The notes below the pieces were generated by a model, which was not told the origin of the DNA, ran no database searches, and saw only the letters and a program-made list of their open reading frames with translations. Below, one piece after another: positions 33,285-44,806 of a DNA stretch of 64,000 bases. Position 1 is the stretch's first letter, and each line of letters opens with the position of its first letter. The stretch spans positions 144,621,211-144,685,210 of the forward strand of contig CM023454.1 in the NCBI GenBank assembly GCA_013339765.2, written 5' to 3'. Both the position numbers and the translations under genes were made by a program. This DNA comes from Haemaphysalis longicornis (taxonomy: Eukaryota; Arthropoda; Arachnida; Ixodida; Ixodidae).

Positions 33285-33758
33285 TTGAGCCCAAACTGGT
33301 AGAAGGAAGGGGGTGACAGCGAGGAAGTCAGCTGTCTTTTCCTGTTAGATGGCGGCCAAGGGCCCGTCGTCCCTAGCGGCATCTTCCACCAGCTGGGCGA
33401 GTAGTTGTCGTGGGTCGGGGGGAGATCTGCGCCAGGCGGCCTCCCATTGCTCTTGAGTCCTGATGTTTAATGCTCGATTAGGTGAACGAGGCTTTTGTGA
33501 GCTTGCCCATATGATGTGCTGTGGGGTTGCTTTGTCTGCACACCACTTGCACCTGTCGGAATGCATGTCTGGGAAATATCGGTTGTAGAAAACGGGGTTG
33601 GGGAACGTGTTCGGCTGTATTCATCGCCACGCAACCGACTGCCATATGATGATGGTGCAGGGTACTTGAGGCGGCTGAACCTGTAGTGTCGCGTAATTTC
33701 CTTGTACGTGGCCAGCCTGTCTCTGCTCCCCGTGAACGTAGACCCGATGTCTCCGTCA
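33285..33758 (-). mobile_element. LINE 3' fragment (ORF2 tail), leftward
   Basis: It encodes the C-terminus of an I/R1-group ORF2 with the zinc motif CKWCADKATPQHIIWAS (near 33545-33490), then TQEQWEAAWRRSPPDPRQLL and VEDAARDDG, ending at the stop near 33345. Upstream (33758-33570) lies in shifted frames (RLATYKEITRHYR..). It is the same kind of tail as 20503-20610, with a VE..EDAAR motif. It is 5'-truncated where the L-A LINE begins at 33763. Confidence 0.7.
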
Positions 33759-33962
33759 ATAATGATAATGTTTGGAGTTTAATGGCGCAAGGCCGACTAA
33801 GGGCAAAGAGCGCCAAACAATAGTGATTACATGAAAGTGGCATGGAAGTAAAAGTAGAACATTTAAGTAAAAATAAACACAGTAAAAAACAACGTAATGA
33901 AGATGACTGGTGCAAAGGGCCAGGTTGTCAACATGCATGATAAGAAATGAGATGTAAAAATT

Positions 33963-34900
33963 TTACGTCGGTAAGAAATCGAAAACGCGTTTGATAGGAA
34001 ACATCGCTTCGTCTCCTAAGAAGTATGACGGGTGTGGTGGAATACGTCGCGTGTGTAGTTGTGGGAAGTATTTGTATCGTGTTGTGCCAAGTGCCTTACA
34101 TTGTATAATGATGTGGATCACGGATAGGGCCTCTCGGCACCTGCTGCACAGAGGTCTTGGAGACCCCGTGAGAGGGTGCGACTGCGTTGCATGAGTGTGC
34201 CTAATCCGTAATCTAGCCAAGGCGACTTCAGTGTATCTATTACGTGTGTCGGTGGTGTAAGGTCCCAAGTGTGGTTTTATTACGTGTAACTTGTCTGTTT
34301 GTTTGCTCCAGTGTGTTTGCCATGTTTTGCGAAGTTGTTGTCTGATGTGTGGTTTCACGTCGGTGTAGGGTAATGTGGCTATGTCTACTGTATTCAAGAG
34401 TGTAGCAGCAGCAGCCATTCGATCCGCTGCTTCGTTCCCGGCTATACCACAGTGACCAGGGGCCCAGCAAAGGACTAGTTCAAATTTTTGGACATACACA
34501 GACATAATACCCGTGACTATTAAATTTATAACGTGATATTTTGAAGATTTTGTTGACGACCACGCCCGCAGAACTCTGAGTGATTCTGTATAGATAATGG
34601 GTTGTGGGATGTGGCTTTGAAGTATATGATTAACAACAAGAAGTACACCATAAGCCTCTGCCCTAAAGATACTAGTATAACTGCTCAGAGTTTTGGTGAC
34701 ATTAAAGGCCGGGTCCCTGCGCATCGCAGGACACAGAGGTGGAAGTCTTAGAGGCATCCGTATAAAATTCAGAACACTGATACTTCTCCTGCAAATACAA
34801 GAAGTGCTGCTGAATTGCACATGTGGGAGCTCGGTTTTTATCTACATGTGTGAAAGATGTGTCGCATGACACAGGGCGGAGGTGCCATAGTTCTATGAAA
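33963..34900 (-). pseudogene. L-A ORF2, RNase H domain and C-terminal zinc region
   Basis: The first RNase H box, FYTDASK, is near 34770 in a neighbouring frame. The main frame (34820-33963) has FRAEAYGVLLVV (Glu near 34658), then YTESL near 34586, where the third catalytic residue Asp is replaced by Glu. CWAPGHCGIAGNEAAD follows, with the His near 34454 and last Asp near 34424. A tail with LCSRCREALSVIHIIIQC (CX2C..H..C) follows. RNase H within ORF2 is diagnostic of I-group LINEs. Confidence 0.85.
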
Positions 34901-35311
34901 TCTGTTACAGACCTTTGGATGGTGTCTAAAAAGGAGACAGCAAGCTCTGACGCTTCCTCTCTGACTCTGTAAGAGAAGGGCGGAGAGAAGGATGGTCGAT
35001 TTAAAAGGAGATCAGTCATGGAGGTATCATGAAAAACTGATTTAAAAGGATGGTGAGGCATGGATGAAATTTTAAAAGCATAAAGGAGGTCTGTGTATGC
35101 TCGCTGACGTTGTAGGTTTCATTTGTTGCACTCTACATACAGGCTTTCAACTGGACTAGTTCGGAAGGCACCACACGCCAAGCGGAGCCGTAGATGAAGC
35201 ACAGGGTGCAGCATTCTGAGGGATGTTTTAGTAGCTGACCCATAGACAATGCTACCATAGTCTAATCGTGAACCTATTAGGCTGGTAAAAACACGTAAAA
35301 GAAGTTGTTTG

Positions 35312-36552
35312 TCAGCACCAAAAGAAATGTGCGATAGAACCTTTCAGGATATTCAGTATTTTTAAGCATTTTTTTAGTTGTTTTATGTGTGGGATGAATG
35401 TGAGCTTTTCGTCAAAGATAATACCTAAGAACTTGTGTTCCTTTTTACAGGAGTAGAGACACCGTGGAGTTGAATGTCTGGATCCGGCCGAATGCCACGC
35501 CTCTTGGAAAACAAAACACAAGTGGACTTTTCCTGGATTAAATTTAAAACCGTTGCTATCTGCCCAGCCGGCAAGCTTCTTCACACCGAGCTGGACTTGC
35601 TGCTGGCAGATGGACAAGTTACACGATTTGAAAGAGAGTTGAACGTCGTATACATAAACTGAACATGAAATCGATGGTGGTAGTGCCTTCCGAAGAGAAT
35701 TCATTTTTACAAAGTGCAACTCAAAACTCCACCTTGCGGCACACCGTTTTCCTGCACATGGACCCTAGAAAGTGCGCTTCCAACTCGCACGCGAAACGTT
35801 CTTTCAGACAAGTATCTGGCAAGCGTGTTCATCATGTTACCCGACATGCCAAAGAACTTCTAGTCGCTAAGGATGCCGTACCGCCAAGCAGTATCGTACG
35901 CCTTTTCAAGATCAAAGAAGACTGTCATACAGTACTGCTTGTGGAGGAAAGCATCTTTGATATAAGACTCTAATGCAACGAGTTGATCGTTGGTAGATCG
36001 CCCCGCCCTAAAGCCTGCCTGGCAGCTCTCGAGAAGACCATTGTACTCTAAGAAGTACACAAGTCCCCTGTTTATCATCTTCTCGAAGAGCTTACACAGG
36101 CAGCTTGTCAGGGCAATGGGGCGATAACTGGCAGGAGAGGAAGGGTCCTTTCCTTCCTTTAGGAAAGCCACTACTATGGCCTCCCTCCAAGAGCATGGAA
36201 AGTGCCCCGAAAGAAATATTTTATTGTAGAGGTGAAGAAGTGTTTCAAGCGTATCTGCATGTAAGTGTTGTATCATTGGGTATGAAATCCTGTCTGCACC
36301 TGGAGCTGAAGGTTTACAAGTACCGAGTGCGACCTTCAGCTCATGAAGTGAAAAGGGGGTGTTATAAGATGAGTTCGACTTATTACTGTCTCGCAAGGAC
36401 TTCTTCTCACATGATGCTTTGCGTTTAATGAAGTGTTGGTGTAGTGTGCTGAGCTGGACACGTGTTCGAAGTGTTGTGCAAGCGTGTTGGCCTGTCTTCG
36501 AGTGTGTCCTCTGTTGTGCTAACCAGGGGCAGGCTGTGTGTCTGTTGTCCAT
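35312..36552 (-). pseudogene. L-A ORF2, reverse transcriptase
   Basis: The RT begins near 36390 (KVALGTCKPSAPGADRISYP). It continues FLKEGKDPSSPASYRPIALT, LCKLFEKMINRGLVYFL, CQAGFRAGRSTNDQL and motif A VFFDLEKAYDTAWRYG near 35900. After frame changes the catalytic region (35719-35312) reads CSVYVYDVQLSF at 35656-35645, where YVDD is expected, so one catalytic Asp has become Tyr. A long C-terminal FNPGKVHLCF and HKFLGIIFDEKLTF follow. Confidence 0.85.
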
Positions 36553-37645
36553 TTAGCTTGCGTATTCGTGTCCAGACTTTGTGAGTGTCGGTGTATGAGT
36601 TGATGGAAGTGAGGAAGGCGCGCCAAGTCTCCCTTTTCGCCTCACGCCACACACGCTTCCCAAGAGCCTTTGCCCATTTAAAGGAAATGAGATTATCTGG
36701 CGTGGGGTACCGGCGAAGGACACCCCACGCCTTGTTCTGGGCCTCTCGCGCCCGCCTACAGTCCTCGTTCCACCAAGGCGTCCTTGGGTTGCGGGACGCA
36801 CTGGAGGCCTGGGGCATAGACTTTTCGGTGGCGTCGTGTATGTGTGCCGTGACGAGTTGGGCTGCTTCCTCCACGTGTAGGTGTTTTATGGTTGTGTGGT
36901 GTAGTTTAGATGTTTCTGTGAATGTACTCCAGTTTGCTTTCGATTCATTAAACCTGTTATGGGAAGATTGACTGCATGGGCCTTTACCTATGTACGTTAG
37001 GGTAGTGGGGAAGTGGTCACTTTCATATGGGTCCGTGCCCACGCCCCACTCAAGACATGGAAAGAGAATTGCCGAACCAATAGCCAAGTCAAGATGCGAG
37101 TATGTATTGTGTCCTAAGTTATGGTATGTAGGCTGTTTTTTGTTGAAAAGGCATGCTCCTGAAGATGTAAGGAATTTCTCTATCAGGCAACCTCGGGCAT
37201 TCATTCTAGAGGAGCCCCGAAGAGAGTTGTGCGCATTAAGGTCGCCTGTTAGGATGTATGGTTCGGGAAGCTGGTCGACCAGCGCCTCGAAGTCAGAGCT
37301 CGAAAGTGCAAGATCAGGAGGAATCTATATCGAGCATGCCGTTATCAACCTATTAAATATTATTGTTCGAATTGCTACAGCCTCAAGGACAGTGTTCAGA
37401 ATGACAGGGTGGCAGGCTAAGAATTTCTGGGCGACAATTGCCACACCTCCTGAAGAGTGTGTGCAGCCAACCCTTTCCTTTCTCAATACCATGTACCTAT
37501 TTAAGAAATTTGTTTGTTTAGAATTGAGGTGGGTTTCCTGGAGACACAGGATAATTGGCTGATTGGCATGCAGCATCTCATATACATCGTCAAGATTTTT
37601 AAGGAGACCTCTGCAGTTCCATTGGATGATGTTTTCAGTTGCCAT
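36425..37645 (-). pseudogene. L-A ORF2, endonuclease and linker
   Basis: Starts ATG at 37645 (MATENIIQWNCRGLL). The Glu motif LQETHLNS follows, then SSGGVAIVAQ. An in-frame TAG at 37325-37327 interrupts the domain; reading beyond it gives YILTGDLNAHN near 37245 and SDHFPTTLTY near 37020, so endonuclease motifs lie on both sides. A linker with WWNEDCRRAREAQNKAW follows. The frame is lost near 36500 before the RT. The same TAG occurs at the same place in the copy at 47486. Confidence 0.85.
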
Positions 37646-37894
37646 TATTTAAATTTAAGAATACTGGTGTGTGTGTGTGTGTGTTTTTGTTCATGTGTCG
37701 TCTTTCGGGGCTGGTATTCTAGGATTTTTAGGCCTTTCTGTCGGCTTGGACATCGGAGGCCGCTCTTTGCGCTGCATTGCAGGCGGGAACGGCGCAATAC
37801 CCATCTCCTCGTCAGATGCCAGAAGGGTGCCTGGCGGACCAGGCCCCTCGGACTTGGCCCCCCTTCGGGAGCCCTTCGTTTGAGCCGCCACCGC

Positions 37895-38985
37895 CTAGGT
37901 TGTCCGGGACACCAAAGGTGGCACGGGAGGTGCGGTGGCAGTGGGAGCCGATGCGGGGCTCCCGGTGTCCATCCGGTCAGCACCCTCCAACGCACTGGAG
38001 GACGGGGAGCCAGAGGCGGGAGCGGCACCGGTCCCTACAGAAGAGGTTGTCACCACAACCGCTGCTGCCTCAGCATGCGACGTGGCGACGGATTGGGCTG
38101 CCTGAGGCACCGCAGGGGGGGGGGGGGGCGACGGAAGAACCAGGTCAGACTCGCTGAACTGCGTCCCTGTGGACACCAGACGCCGCTCCGCCCCCCGGCG
38201 AGCCGCGTCGGCGTACCACCCCAGGGGGAAAGAGGCAAACCTCTTCCGCGCCTCTGGGAAGGTGCTGTTCTCAGTGACCTTCACAATAATGATCGCCTTC
38301 TCCTGCTTAAACTTCTCGCACTTTCGAGAGTAGGCGGCATGGGGTCCCTGGCAGTTGGCGCAGGTGAGGGTTGACGATGGACAATTATCAAATGGATGAT
38401 CATGGTGAGCACACTTTGCGCAGGTCAGATGACTACGGCAGGAGTTGGTTCCGTGCCCGAACCGCTGGCACTTAAAGCAGCGGCGCCGGTTTGGAATGTA
38501 GGGCCGGACATTACAATGTACAAAACCTGCATTGACGTACTCTGGGAGTGCGGACCGGTCAAAAGTAAGGATAATATTCTTGGTCGATACTACTTTGTCA
38601 TCCCTCCTCATAGTTATGCGCGTCACAGCTGTCACGCCCTGATTTCTCAGGCCCTCCAGCAGGTCAGCATCTGTCTCATTCATGAGGTCTAGTTCAGAGA
38701 TGACACCTTGAGTACTGTTCAGGCTCCGGTGGGGTGTAACCCTGATTGCAGGATTGGCTATGCGAGTTTGTTCAAGAAGGATCTTGGCATGCGGTTGGTT
38801 GTGTACTTCAACCAGGATTTCTCCAGTTCTTTGTTTTTTGGCCTTATATTTGTCACCAATGATGCCCTCCAGAAATTTTGATATTAGGAACACGGACTGT
38901 GATGCAAGAGGCTTTTCTTGCTCAGTGGATTCCAACACCAAAAAACGGGGGTAGTTATCGGGCTTTGGAAGACTGAGGGTTGAGA
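37895..38985 (-). pseudogene. L-A ORF1, zinc-knuckle RNA-binding protein
   Basis: A long open frame of about 360 codons. The N-terminal domain reads PRFLVLEST, SVFLISKFLEGII, IRVTPHRSLNSTQGVIS and LEGLRNQGVTAVTRITMRR, a gag-like RNA-binding fold typical of tick-type I elements. Three cysteine clusters follow at 38479-38318: CFKCQRFGHGTNSC, CAKCX9C, then CANCQGPHAAYSRKC. The C-terminus is Pro/Ala/Ser-rich. No ATG is found in frame at the expected start, so the start codon may be lost. This is the best-preserved ORF of the copy. Confidence 0.8.
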
Positions 38986-38989
38986 GTGG

Positions 38990-39325
38990 CGGAAATGAAC
39001 CTTCGGTGCGGCCCCTTTTCAGGGGCCGATCATGTTTGGGGGGGTTTTACGATTTACCATATGGCATGTAAAAGAAGCAGGGGACGGGGGTACTTTCTTC
39101 TCAAACCTTACCCTGATAGCCTGAGAGGTCCCGGAACTCCCTGCCTGGTAAACAGACCGGAGCTTGACCTTGGCTCCGACGGCCACCGTTTGAGGTTTCT
39201 GCCCTTCACCTTAAAACTCGTTACCATGGTCGGTTACAGCGTGAGTATGGGGGCTCGGGGTCCCCGGTGTCGCCAACACCGTCACCAAGATTGCTCAAGG
39301 TGCCCCGTGCGGGGATGTCTCCGTC
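38990..39325 (-). promoter_or_regulatory. L-A 5' UTR
   Basis: A non-coding stretch of about 330 bases seen in all four L-A copies. In LINEs of this type the internal promoter lies in the 5' UTR. No TATA box is evident. Confidence 0.5.
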
Positions 39326-39330
39326 AAGGT

Positions 39331-39973
39331 GAAAAGAAAAGGCGAATCACGTTTAAATTATTGCGCAAACAGTAATTCAAACCGAATACGTAAAAAAAGC
39401 ACCAAAACGTGGATATTGCTCCATACTTTACTTTGCCCTGCCTTTCACGACCAAACCTGTCATCAATGCGAAGGAAGTGAGTTCCGTGGTCAGTTTTTGA
39501 GGGCAGTACAGTAGAAAAGTTCCGTTTTTTACAGATAGAAATAACAACAGAAATGTCAGGGAAAACACTTAAGGTCCGTACTTAATCCCTTGGCAAGAAA
39601 CTGCAGCCCTCGACCTTGTCTCGGAATCAGAAACAGTAATAAAGGAGATGATGAGTGCAGAAAGGCAGGCCGGTACCTCACACTGTCCCATTCGCCAAGC
39701 GATCGTCTTTTCTTCTTGTTCTGCAGTTTTGCCTCTTTCCGATTTCATTTTTTTTCGAAGCCGCATTTGTACTGACTGCCTAACTCGCTACATTACTTTT
39801 ACGTTTAGCAGTGACGGCGCTGCGCACACCACCCTAAGCGTCCCCTGTATACCTTGCAGGTTGGTTTTCTCAATTAGGACTGTTTGTTTAGATTTTTTAC
39901 TTCGTCTGTCGCTGTTGCTGCTGCCCAGTGTTCATTTCTTGTTGTTCTTGAATACGGTTTATACCTAATCAAA
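39331..39973 (+). promoter_or_regulatory. Leader / 5' UTR of the L2-like LINE
   Basis: No ORF with family features. Its position between the neighbouring element and ORF1 makes it the likely 5' UTR. A pyrimidine-rich region lies at 39700-39760. Confidence 0.4.
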
Positions 39974-40840
39974 ATGACAAAGGAAGTGGTAAAAGTGTTG
40001 CAAGAATTTAAGGAAGAGATGAGGAATGATCTGAAGCTTTTCAAAGAGGCATTGGAACGTAGCATTCGATCTGACGAGCGAAACCTACGCTCAGAGATAG
40101 AAGAAGTTAAGAAAAGTCTTGATTTCATGAGCAAAGGCTTTGATGACGCAAGTGGACGTTGGTCAGCGGTGCAAAAGGAAAACGGAGCCCTAAAAAAAGA
40201 AAATGAAGCACTCCGGCACAAGGTTTACACGCTCGAGAACGAGCTGAGCACATGTCAACAAAATTTGTTGAAAAATGCACAATATTCCCGAAATAGGAAT
40301 ATCGAAATCAAAGGTGTTCAAGAGGAACCGAGCGAAAACCTTGTTGCCATTGTGCAAAAGATCGGTAAAGCTGCCGGTGAAGCCGTGTCCCCAAATGACA
40401 TAGACGTCTGTCACAGAGTTCCAACCAAGAACCCCGGCAATGCAAACATTGTCGTTCAATTCCAACGCCGTGAAAAGCGAGACAAGTTTCTCGAAAAGGC
40501 ACGTAAGAAGCGTCTAACAAATGAAACCCTTGAACTAGGATCGGATGAGCCTATATACATAAATGAACACCTATGCCCTGGAATGAAACGGTTGCTTGGA
40601 ATAGCGAATGCACGCAAACGCGAAAACGGGTGGAAATTTGTGTGGGTAAAAAACGGCAGTATTTTTGCCCGCAAAGCAGAAAAGTCGCCAATACTTGCCA
40701 TAATCACCGAAAGCGATATCAACAAGATATGCGCGGACGACGCTGCGCATATCGCTGCACATGGAGCCCAGAAGTCGCCCGTACTTCCTCGCGCCAGTGA
40801 AAGCGATGACCAAAGTAACGGTGCACAGAATCCCGCGTAG
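39974..40840 (+). CDS. L2-like LINE ORF1, coiled-coil RNA-binding protein
   Basis: 288 codons, intact. The start ATG at 39974 (aatcaaaatgac, A at -3) is preferred over the upstream 39884 start, which adds a hydrophobic stretch with no match to the family. Residues 1-115 form a heptad-rich coiled coil (EVVKVLQEFKEEMRNDLKLF ... LENELSTCQQNLL). Residues about 120-250 resemble the L1-ORF1-type RRM/CTD fold: RNRNIEIKGVQEEPSENL, DIDVCHRVPTKNPGNANIVV, FQRREKRDKFLEKAR. The tail is unordered. It would bind element RNA. ORF2 begins 42 bases downstream. Confidence 0.85.
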   Translation: MTKEVVKVLQEFKEEMRNDLKLFKEALERSIRSDERNLRSEIEEVKKSLDFMSKGFDDASGRWSAVQKENGALKKENEALRHKVYTLENELSTCQQNLLKNAQYSRNRNIEIKGVQEEPSENLVAIVQKIGKAAGEAVSPNDIDVCHRVPTKNPGNANIVVQFQRREKRDKFLEKARKKRLTNETLELGSDEPIYINEHLCPGMKRLLGIANARKRENGWKFVWVKNGSIFARKAEKSPILAIITESDINKICADDAAHIAAHGAQKSPVLPRASESDDQSNGAQNPA

Positions 40841-40881
40841 GGTTATCTGTCCATAAACAGATAACACTCAGTTGCTTTCTC

Positions 40882-43743
40882 ATGAGCACCGATTACATTC
40901 TGCCAGAAAACATTGTTTCAGCCGCTGGAGACACCAATCTAAATAAATGCATGAAGCTTTTTCATCTAAACGCCCGATCACTCAGAACAAAACACGATGA
41001 TGTGTCAGCGCTATTTGAGGCATGCAACATAGAATTTCATGTTGTAATGTTCACCGAGACTTGGTATACCGAAGACTCAGACCATTACATACTGCCTGGC
41101 TACAGCCATTTTTATATGAATCGCATAGGCAACCGCGGAGGCGGCGTTTCGATTCAAACAACATTCACCGGCTTTGAAATAGTCTCTGAATACAGTCAAG
41201 TCACGGATAATTATGAAATCCTATGCATAAACTACGGCAAAGAACTATTTGCTGTTATCTACCGCCCGCCAACTGGATGTATTGCTGCTTTTTTCCGGTT
41301 CATTGATCGCTTGTTTTCGTATGCAAATGACACGGGTTGCCTGCTAGTTCTTGGGGGAGACTTTAATATCGATGTATCGAAACATTCCGGTACAATGGCT
41401 GACTTCTTGGCAATCCTTGAGTGCAATGGGTTCTGCAACGTCATCACACTACCAACGCGTGTCACCAGCTCAACATGTTCACTTCTTGACATGTTCATCA
41501 CAAACTCTTCAAGGGATCGTAACATATCTGGGGTCCTGAGCTCCGGCATAAGTGACCACATGCCAATATTCCTTTTTGTCGATAAGCATGGCGCCAGCCA
41601 AGGTGCGCAGCCTAACAAAGGCTCATACCGCGTAATATCACCGAACACACTTAACACCTTTAGAAACAATATTGACCGAGTAAACTGGGCTGAGATCTTC
41701 GCCATACAGGATACAAATTTATCTTATGATGCTTTTATGGAGCTTTTCAAGGCAGTGTATTTCGAATCTTTCCCACTGAGAGAATATAAACAAACAAAGA
41801 AAGTGCGAAAACCATGGATCAGTCCGCATATTGTAAAACAAATTAAAGTAAAGAACAAACTTTACTACGCATTTCTAAAATCCCGAGAGCCGCCAGCATG
41901 GACTGAATTTAAAATTTTTCGAAATAAACTTAACAAGCAGATAGAAAAGGCAAAGAAAGATTACTATTATCGCATATTTGACAGCGGCTGCCTCCACAGA
42001 AGTGATGTCGTGTGGAAAAAGTTAAACGAGATAATCAATCGGAAACCCCGTGCTTCTCGCCTGGAAGTAATTGTAGCTGATGGTGAAATTCTAACTGGAG
42101 TGGAGCTATCGGACAAGTTTAACCACTATTTTACCGGACTTGGTGGCCACGTTGATGTAAACAACACAGAAATCTTGCATAATATTCCTGAAACTGAAAA
42201 CACAATATTTTTACGGCCAACAGATATTTCAGAAGTCGTTGTCGCTTTCCAGAGTCTTAAAATAGTCGATGCAAAGATGCTGATGCCCTTGAAATCAGAC
42301 CAGTAAAATATGTGCTTGACATCATAGCCCCCGTACTAACGCATATTTTCAACCTCGCTTTGCAAACTGGCACTTTCCCCAGAAATATGCAATTGGCTAG
42401 AGTAACGGTTACTTACAAAGGGGGTGATAAAAACAAAATAGGAAACTACAGACCAATATCTATATTACCAGTATTTTCTAAGGGTTTGGAAAAAATAATA
42501 AATGTTAGAATCAATAGCTTTACACAAAAGTACAACCTGATCACAGACTGTCAGTACGGTTTTAGGGCAAGTCGCTCGACGGAATCCGCCTTGTTAGCCC
42601 AGAAGGAAGCAATTTTGGAAAACATAGAAAATAAGCTAATGACGTTAGGCATATACATAGATTTCAGCAAAGCGTTTGATAGCGTTAATCATGAGCTCTT
42701 ACTTGCTAAACTGGGACGATACGGCTTTAGGGGGACTCCCATGGAACTTGTGCGTTCATATCTGAGCTCCCGAAATCAGTACGTAGAAATTAACTGAATG
42801 TAAATCTCGCACTCGTCAAATAACTGCTGGGGTGCCGCAAGGTAGTATTCTTGGACCGGTGCTTTTTTTATTTTATATAAATGACATTGTACGGATAGAC
42901 TCCATTAATAGGTTCATTATCTACGCTGATGACTGCACTGTGCTGGTTCACGGAAAGGATTTGCCAGAAATTTTGCCCAATGCAAATCGCATTTGTTATC
43001 AGCTTCAAAGTTGGTCCAAACTAAACGGCCTTTCACTGAACGAATCAAAAACTAAGTGCATTATTTTTCGTTCTCGAGGCACCTCTTTAGATTTACCGAA
43101 TAGTATTACATTGGGACCCTATACAATTGATATCGAAAAATCAATAAAGACACTTGGGGTTATATTCTCGGAAAATATGAGTTGGAATGACCACGTCAAT
43201 TCTATCTGCTCAAAAGCACGGAAGGTTGCTGGTGTCATTAGCAGACATCGCCATGAACTCCCAAGTAACATCAAGAAACTTTTGTACAACTCCCTCCTGC
43301 AGTCCCACCTCAATTATTGCGCATTAGTATGGGCAAACACCACTTCACAGAACCTACAGAAACTAGTACTAATACAAAAAAAGGCCGTGCGGGCTATAGA
43401 TAATGTCTCGTACTTAGAACACACTCAGCCACTTTTTCAAAAACATAAATTGCTCCGTGCTGGTGATATATACAATTATCAGCTACTGCGCAGGTACAAG
43501 AAAGCATCGCTAGAAAAACAAAGTTCTTTTTTAACTGAAGCTGCCCTAACAATGACTCATAGCCTTTATTCTTATCGATACCGGTCCCCATGGCAAGTTC
43601 CATTTTCACGTACAGACTACGGGTGCCAACGAATTAAGAGCACCTTGCCTATTGTACTTAACAAGTTTGACCGGGAACAAATCGACATCTTATTGTTAAA
43701 CAGACATGGCATTTTAAATCTATTTTTAGATGATAAAATGTGA
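40882..43743 (+). pseudogene. L2-like LINE ORF2, endonuclease-reverse transcriptase (two frameshifts)
   Basis: About 950 codons. Endonuclease: LFHLNARSL, FTETWY (Glu59), LVLGGDFNID (Asp near 41359), SGISDHMPIF (Asp-His near 41554). RT: NYRPISILPVFSKGLE, YGFRASRSTESAL, motif A YIDFSKAFDSVNH (Asp near 42660), VPQGSILGPVLFLFYIND at 42832 and the catalytic YADD at 42922-42933, then LGVIFSENMSWNDHV. One single-base frameshift lies near 42260 (the frame resumes ...EIRPVKYVLD) and a second near 42795 (an extra base before the TRQITAG segment). Apart from these, every catalytic motif is present. Confidence 0.9.
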
Positions 43744-44130
43744 TTTCACTGGTGCGAACACGATGTGTTTTCTTTTTCGAACATTGTAAAACTCGGAATA
43801 CTGGTATGGTTGATGTATGCGATCGTAATTCTTTTTTGTACTCGGTTTGCGTGTTGCAGTTCATGTATAAGTACTTTTATTACTGTACACTGTATGTACT
43901 CCTGTCGTGCCACCAAATTGATTTTATTGTATTTTATGGTTTTATATTGCTATGACATATGAAAAGGGTGTATTTTTCAGTGCGTTTTTTTGCATATACC
44001 CTCTGAGCGCACACGCCGTTCATTGCTGGACGGGGGCAAGGGCCCTGTCAAGCTGCTTCTTGCAGCTTTTTTCCTTGCCCCTTCGATGTACCTTTTTCAC
44101 GTCGATGTACCTATGAGCGAAATAAACTTT
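43744..44130 (+). other. 3' UTR of the L2-like LINE
   Basis: Non-coding, with AATAAA at 44121-44126 directly before the tail repeat. A stem-like pair (gggcaaggg...cttgcccc) near 44035-44080 could be the RT-recognised 3' structure. Confidence 0.55.
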
Positions 44131-44170
44131 TGATTTGATTTGATTTGATTTGATTTGATTTGATTTGATC
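44131..44170 (+). repeat. (TGATT)n 3' tail
   Basis: Eight tandem TGATT units, the last imperfect (TGATC). Short tandem repeats at the 3' end are characteristic of CR1/L2-group LINEs and mark the end of the element. Confidence 0.9.
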
Positions 44171-44806
44171 TGCTTCTCGTTCCGGTGGGGAGTACTGCTG
44201 TGGACGAATTAAACACCGTCTACCCAAAAAAAGTTCCATCTCACGGTCCGCACGTCAAATTTCCCTTTGATTTTGTAACACCATAATCTGCTATAAGATT
44301 CAACAATGTAACCGGGGGAAAAGCGGTACGATGCCATACTGGTTGTATTGCACAAATCCGGACAGCTATTGCAAAAGAAAATACAGCGGTCAGAGCAATA
44401 ATGCAGTGATTAAGCTTTAACTAAAGCTTACTTTTAACAAAAGCGTTGCTAACTCGTTCGATAAGGTAACAGCTAACAAATTTTTCAGAGTGGCCAAATA
44501 ATCTAATTCATTGCTACTAATTATGTGACTGTTGTAGGATTTTTCTGTTTTGCTAATAATATAAAAATGTGCGCCATTGGTATTAGGCACTGGTATTTGA
44601 ACAGGCCAGTACGCACGCATAATTTAAGGCTTCAAGATTAGCGTGGTAGGCTATTCCATAGCGACGATTGGGATTTCAACAAAAAAGGAAAGGGCAGAAA
44701 TATAGCCAACGTCATATCTGTTGGCGGTGGCTTTATGAATAGTTACTAGGATAACATAAAATCTGGGCGAGAAAGTAGGTGGTAAATCGTCGCCACTTCG
44801 TCTGTT
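44171..44806. other. Unassigned spacer
   Basis: No domain or repeat partner recognised. Confidence 0.4.

Larger units (their letters stand above)
33763..39325 (-). mobile_element. LINE family L-A, essentially full-length but dead
   Basis: About 5.6 kb, leftward. Order: 5' UTR (39325-38990), ORF1 with three zinc knuckles (38985-37895), endonuclease (37645-36990), RT (36850-35312), RNase H and tail (34900-33963), and a 3' UTR to about 33763 ending in an AT-rich 'aataatgataat' tail. The presence of RNase H places it in the I group. Several frameshifts, one in-frame stop shared with the copy at 45265, and a mutated RT catalytic box make it inactive. Confidence 0.85.
39331..44170 (+). mobile_element. 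L2/CR1-like LINE, nearly intact
   Basis: It has two ORFs: ORF1 (39974-40840, intact) and ORF2 with endonuclease and RT (40882-43743, two single-base frameshifts), no RNase H, and a (TGATT)n tail at 44131-44170 after AATAAA. The tandem short-repeat tail and the ORF2 layout fit the CR1/L2 group. Catalytic residues are all present, so it is the youngest-looking element in the window. The 5' boundary is uncertain; the leader 39331-39973 is non-coding and starts next to the 5' end of the L-A element. Confidence 0.85.

Noticed and set aside
37664..37684. (GT)n tract as a regulatory element
   Set aside because: A simple microsatellite between L-A ORF1 and ORF2, with no other supporting signal.
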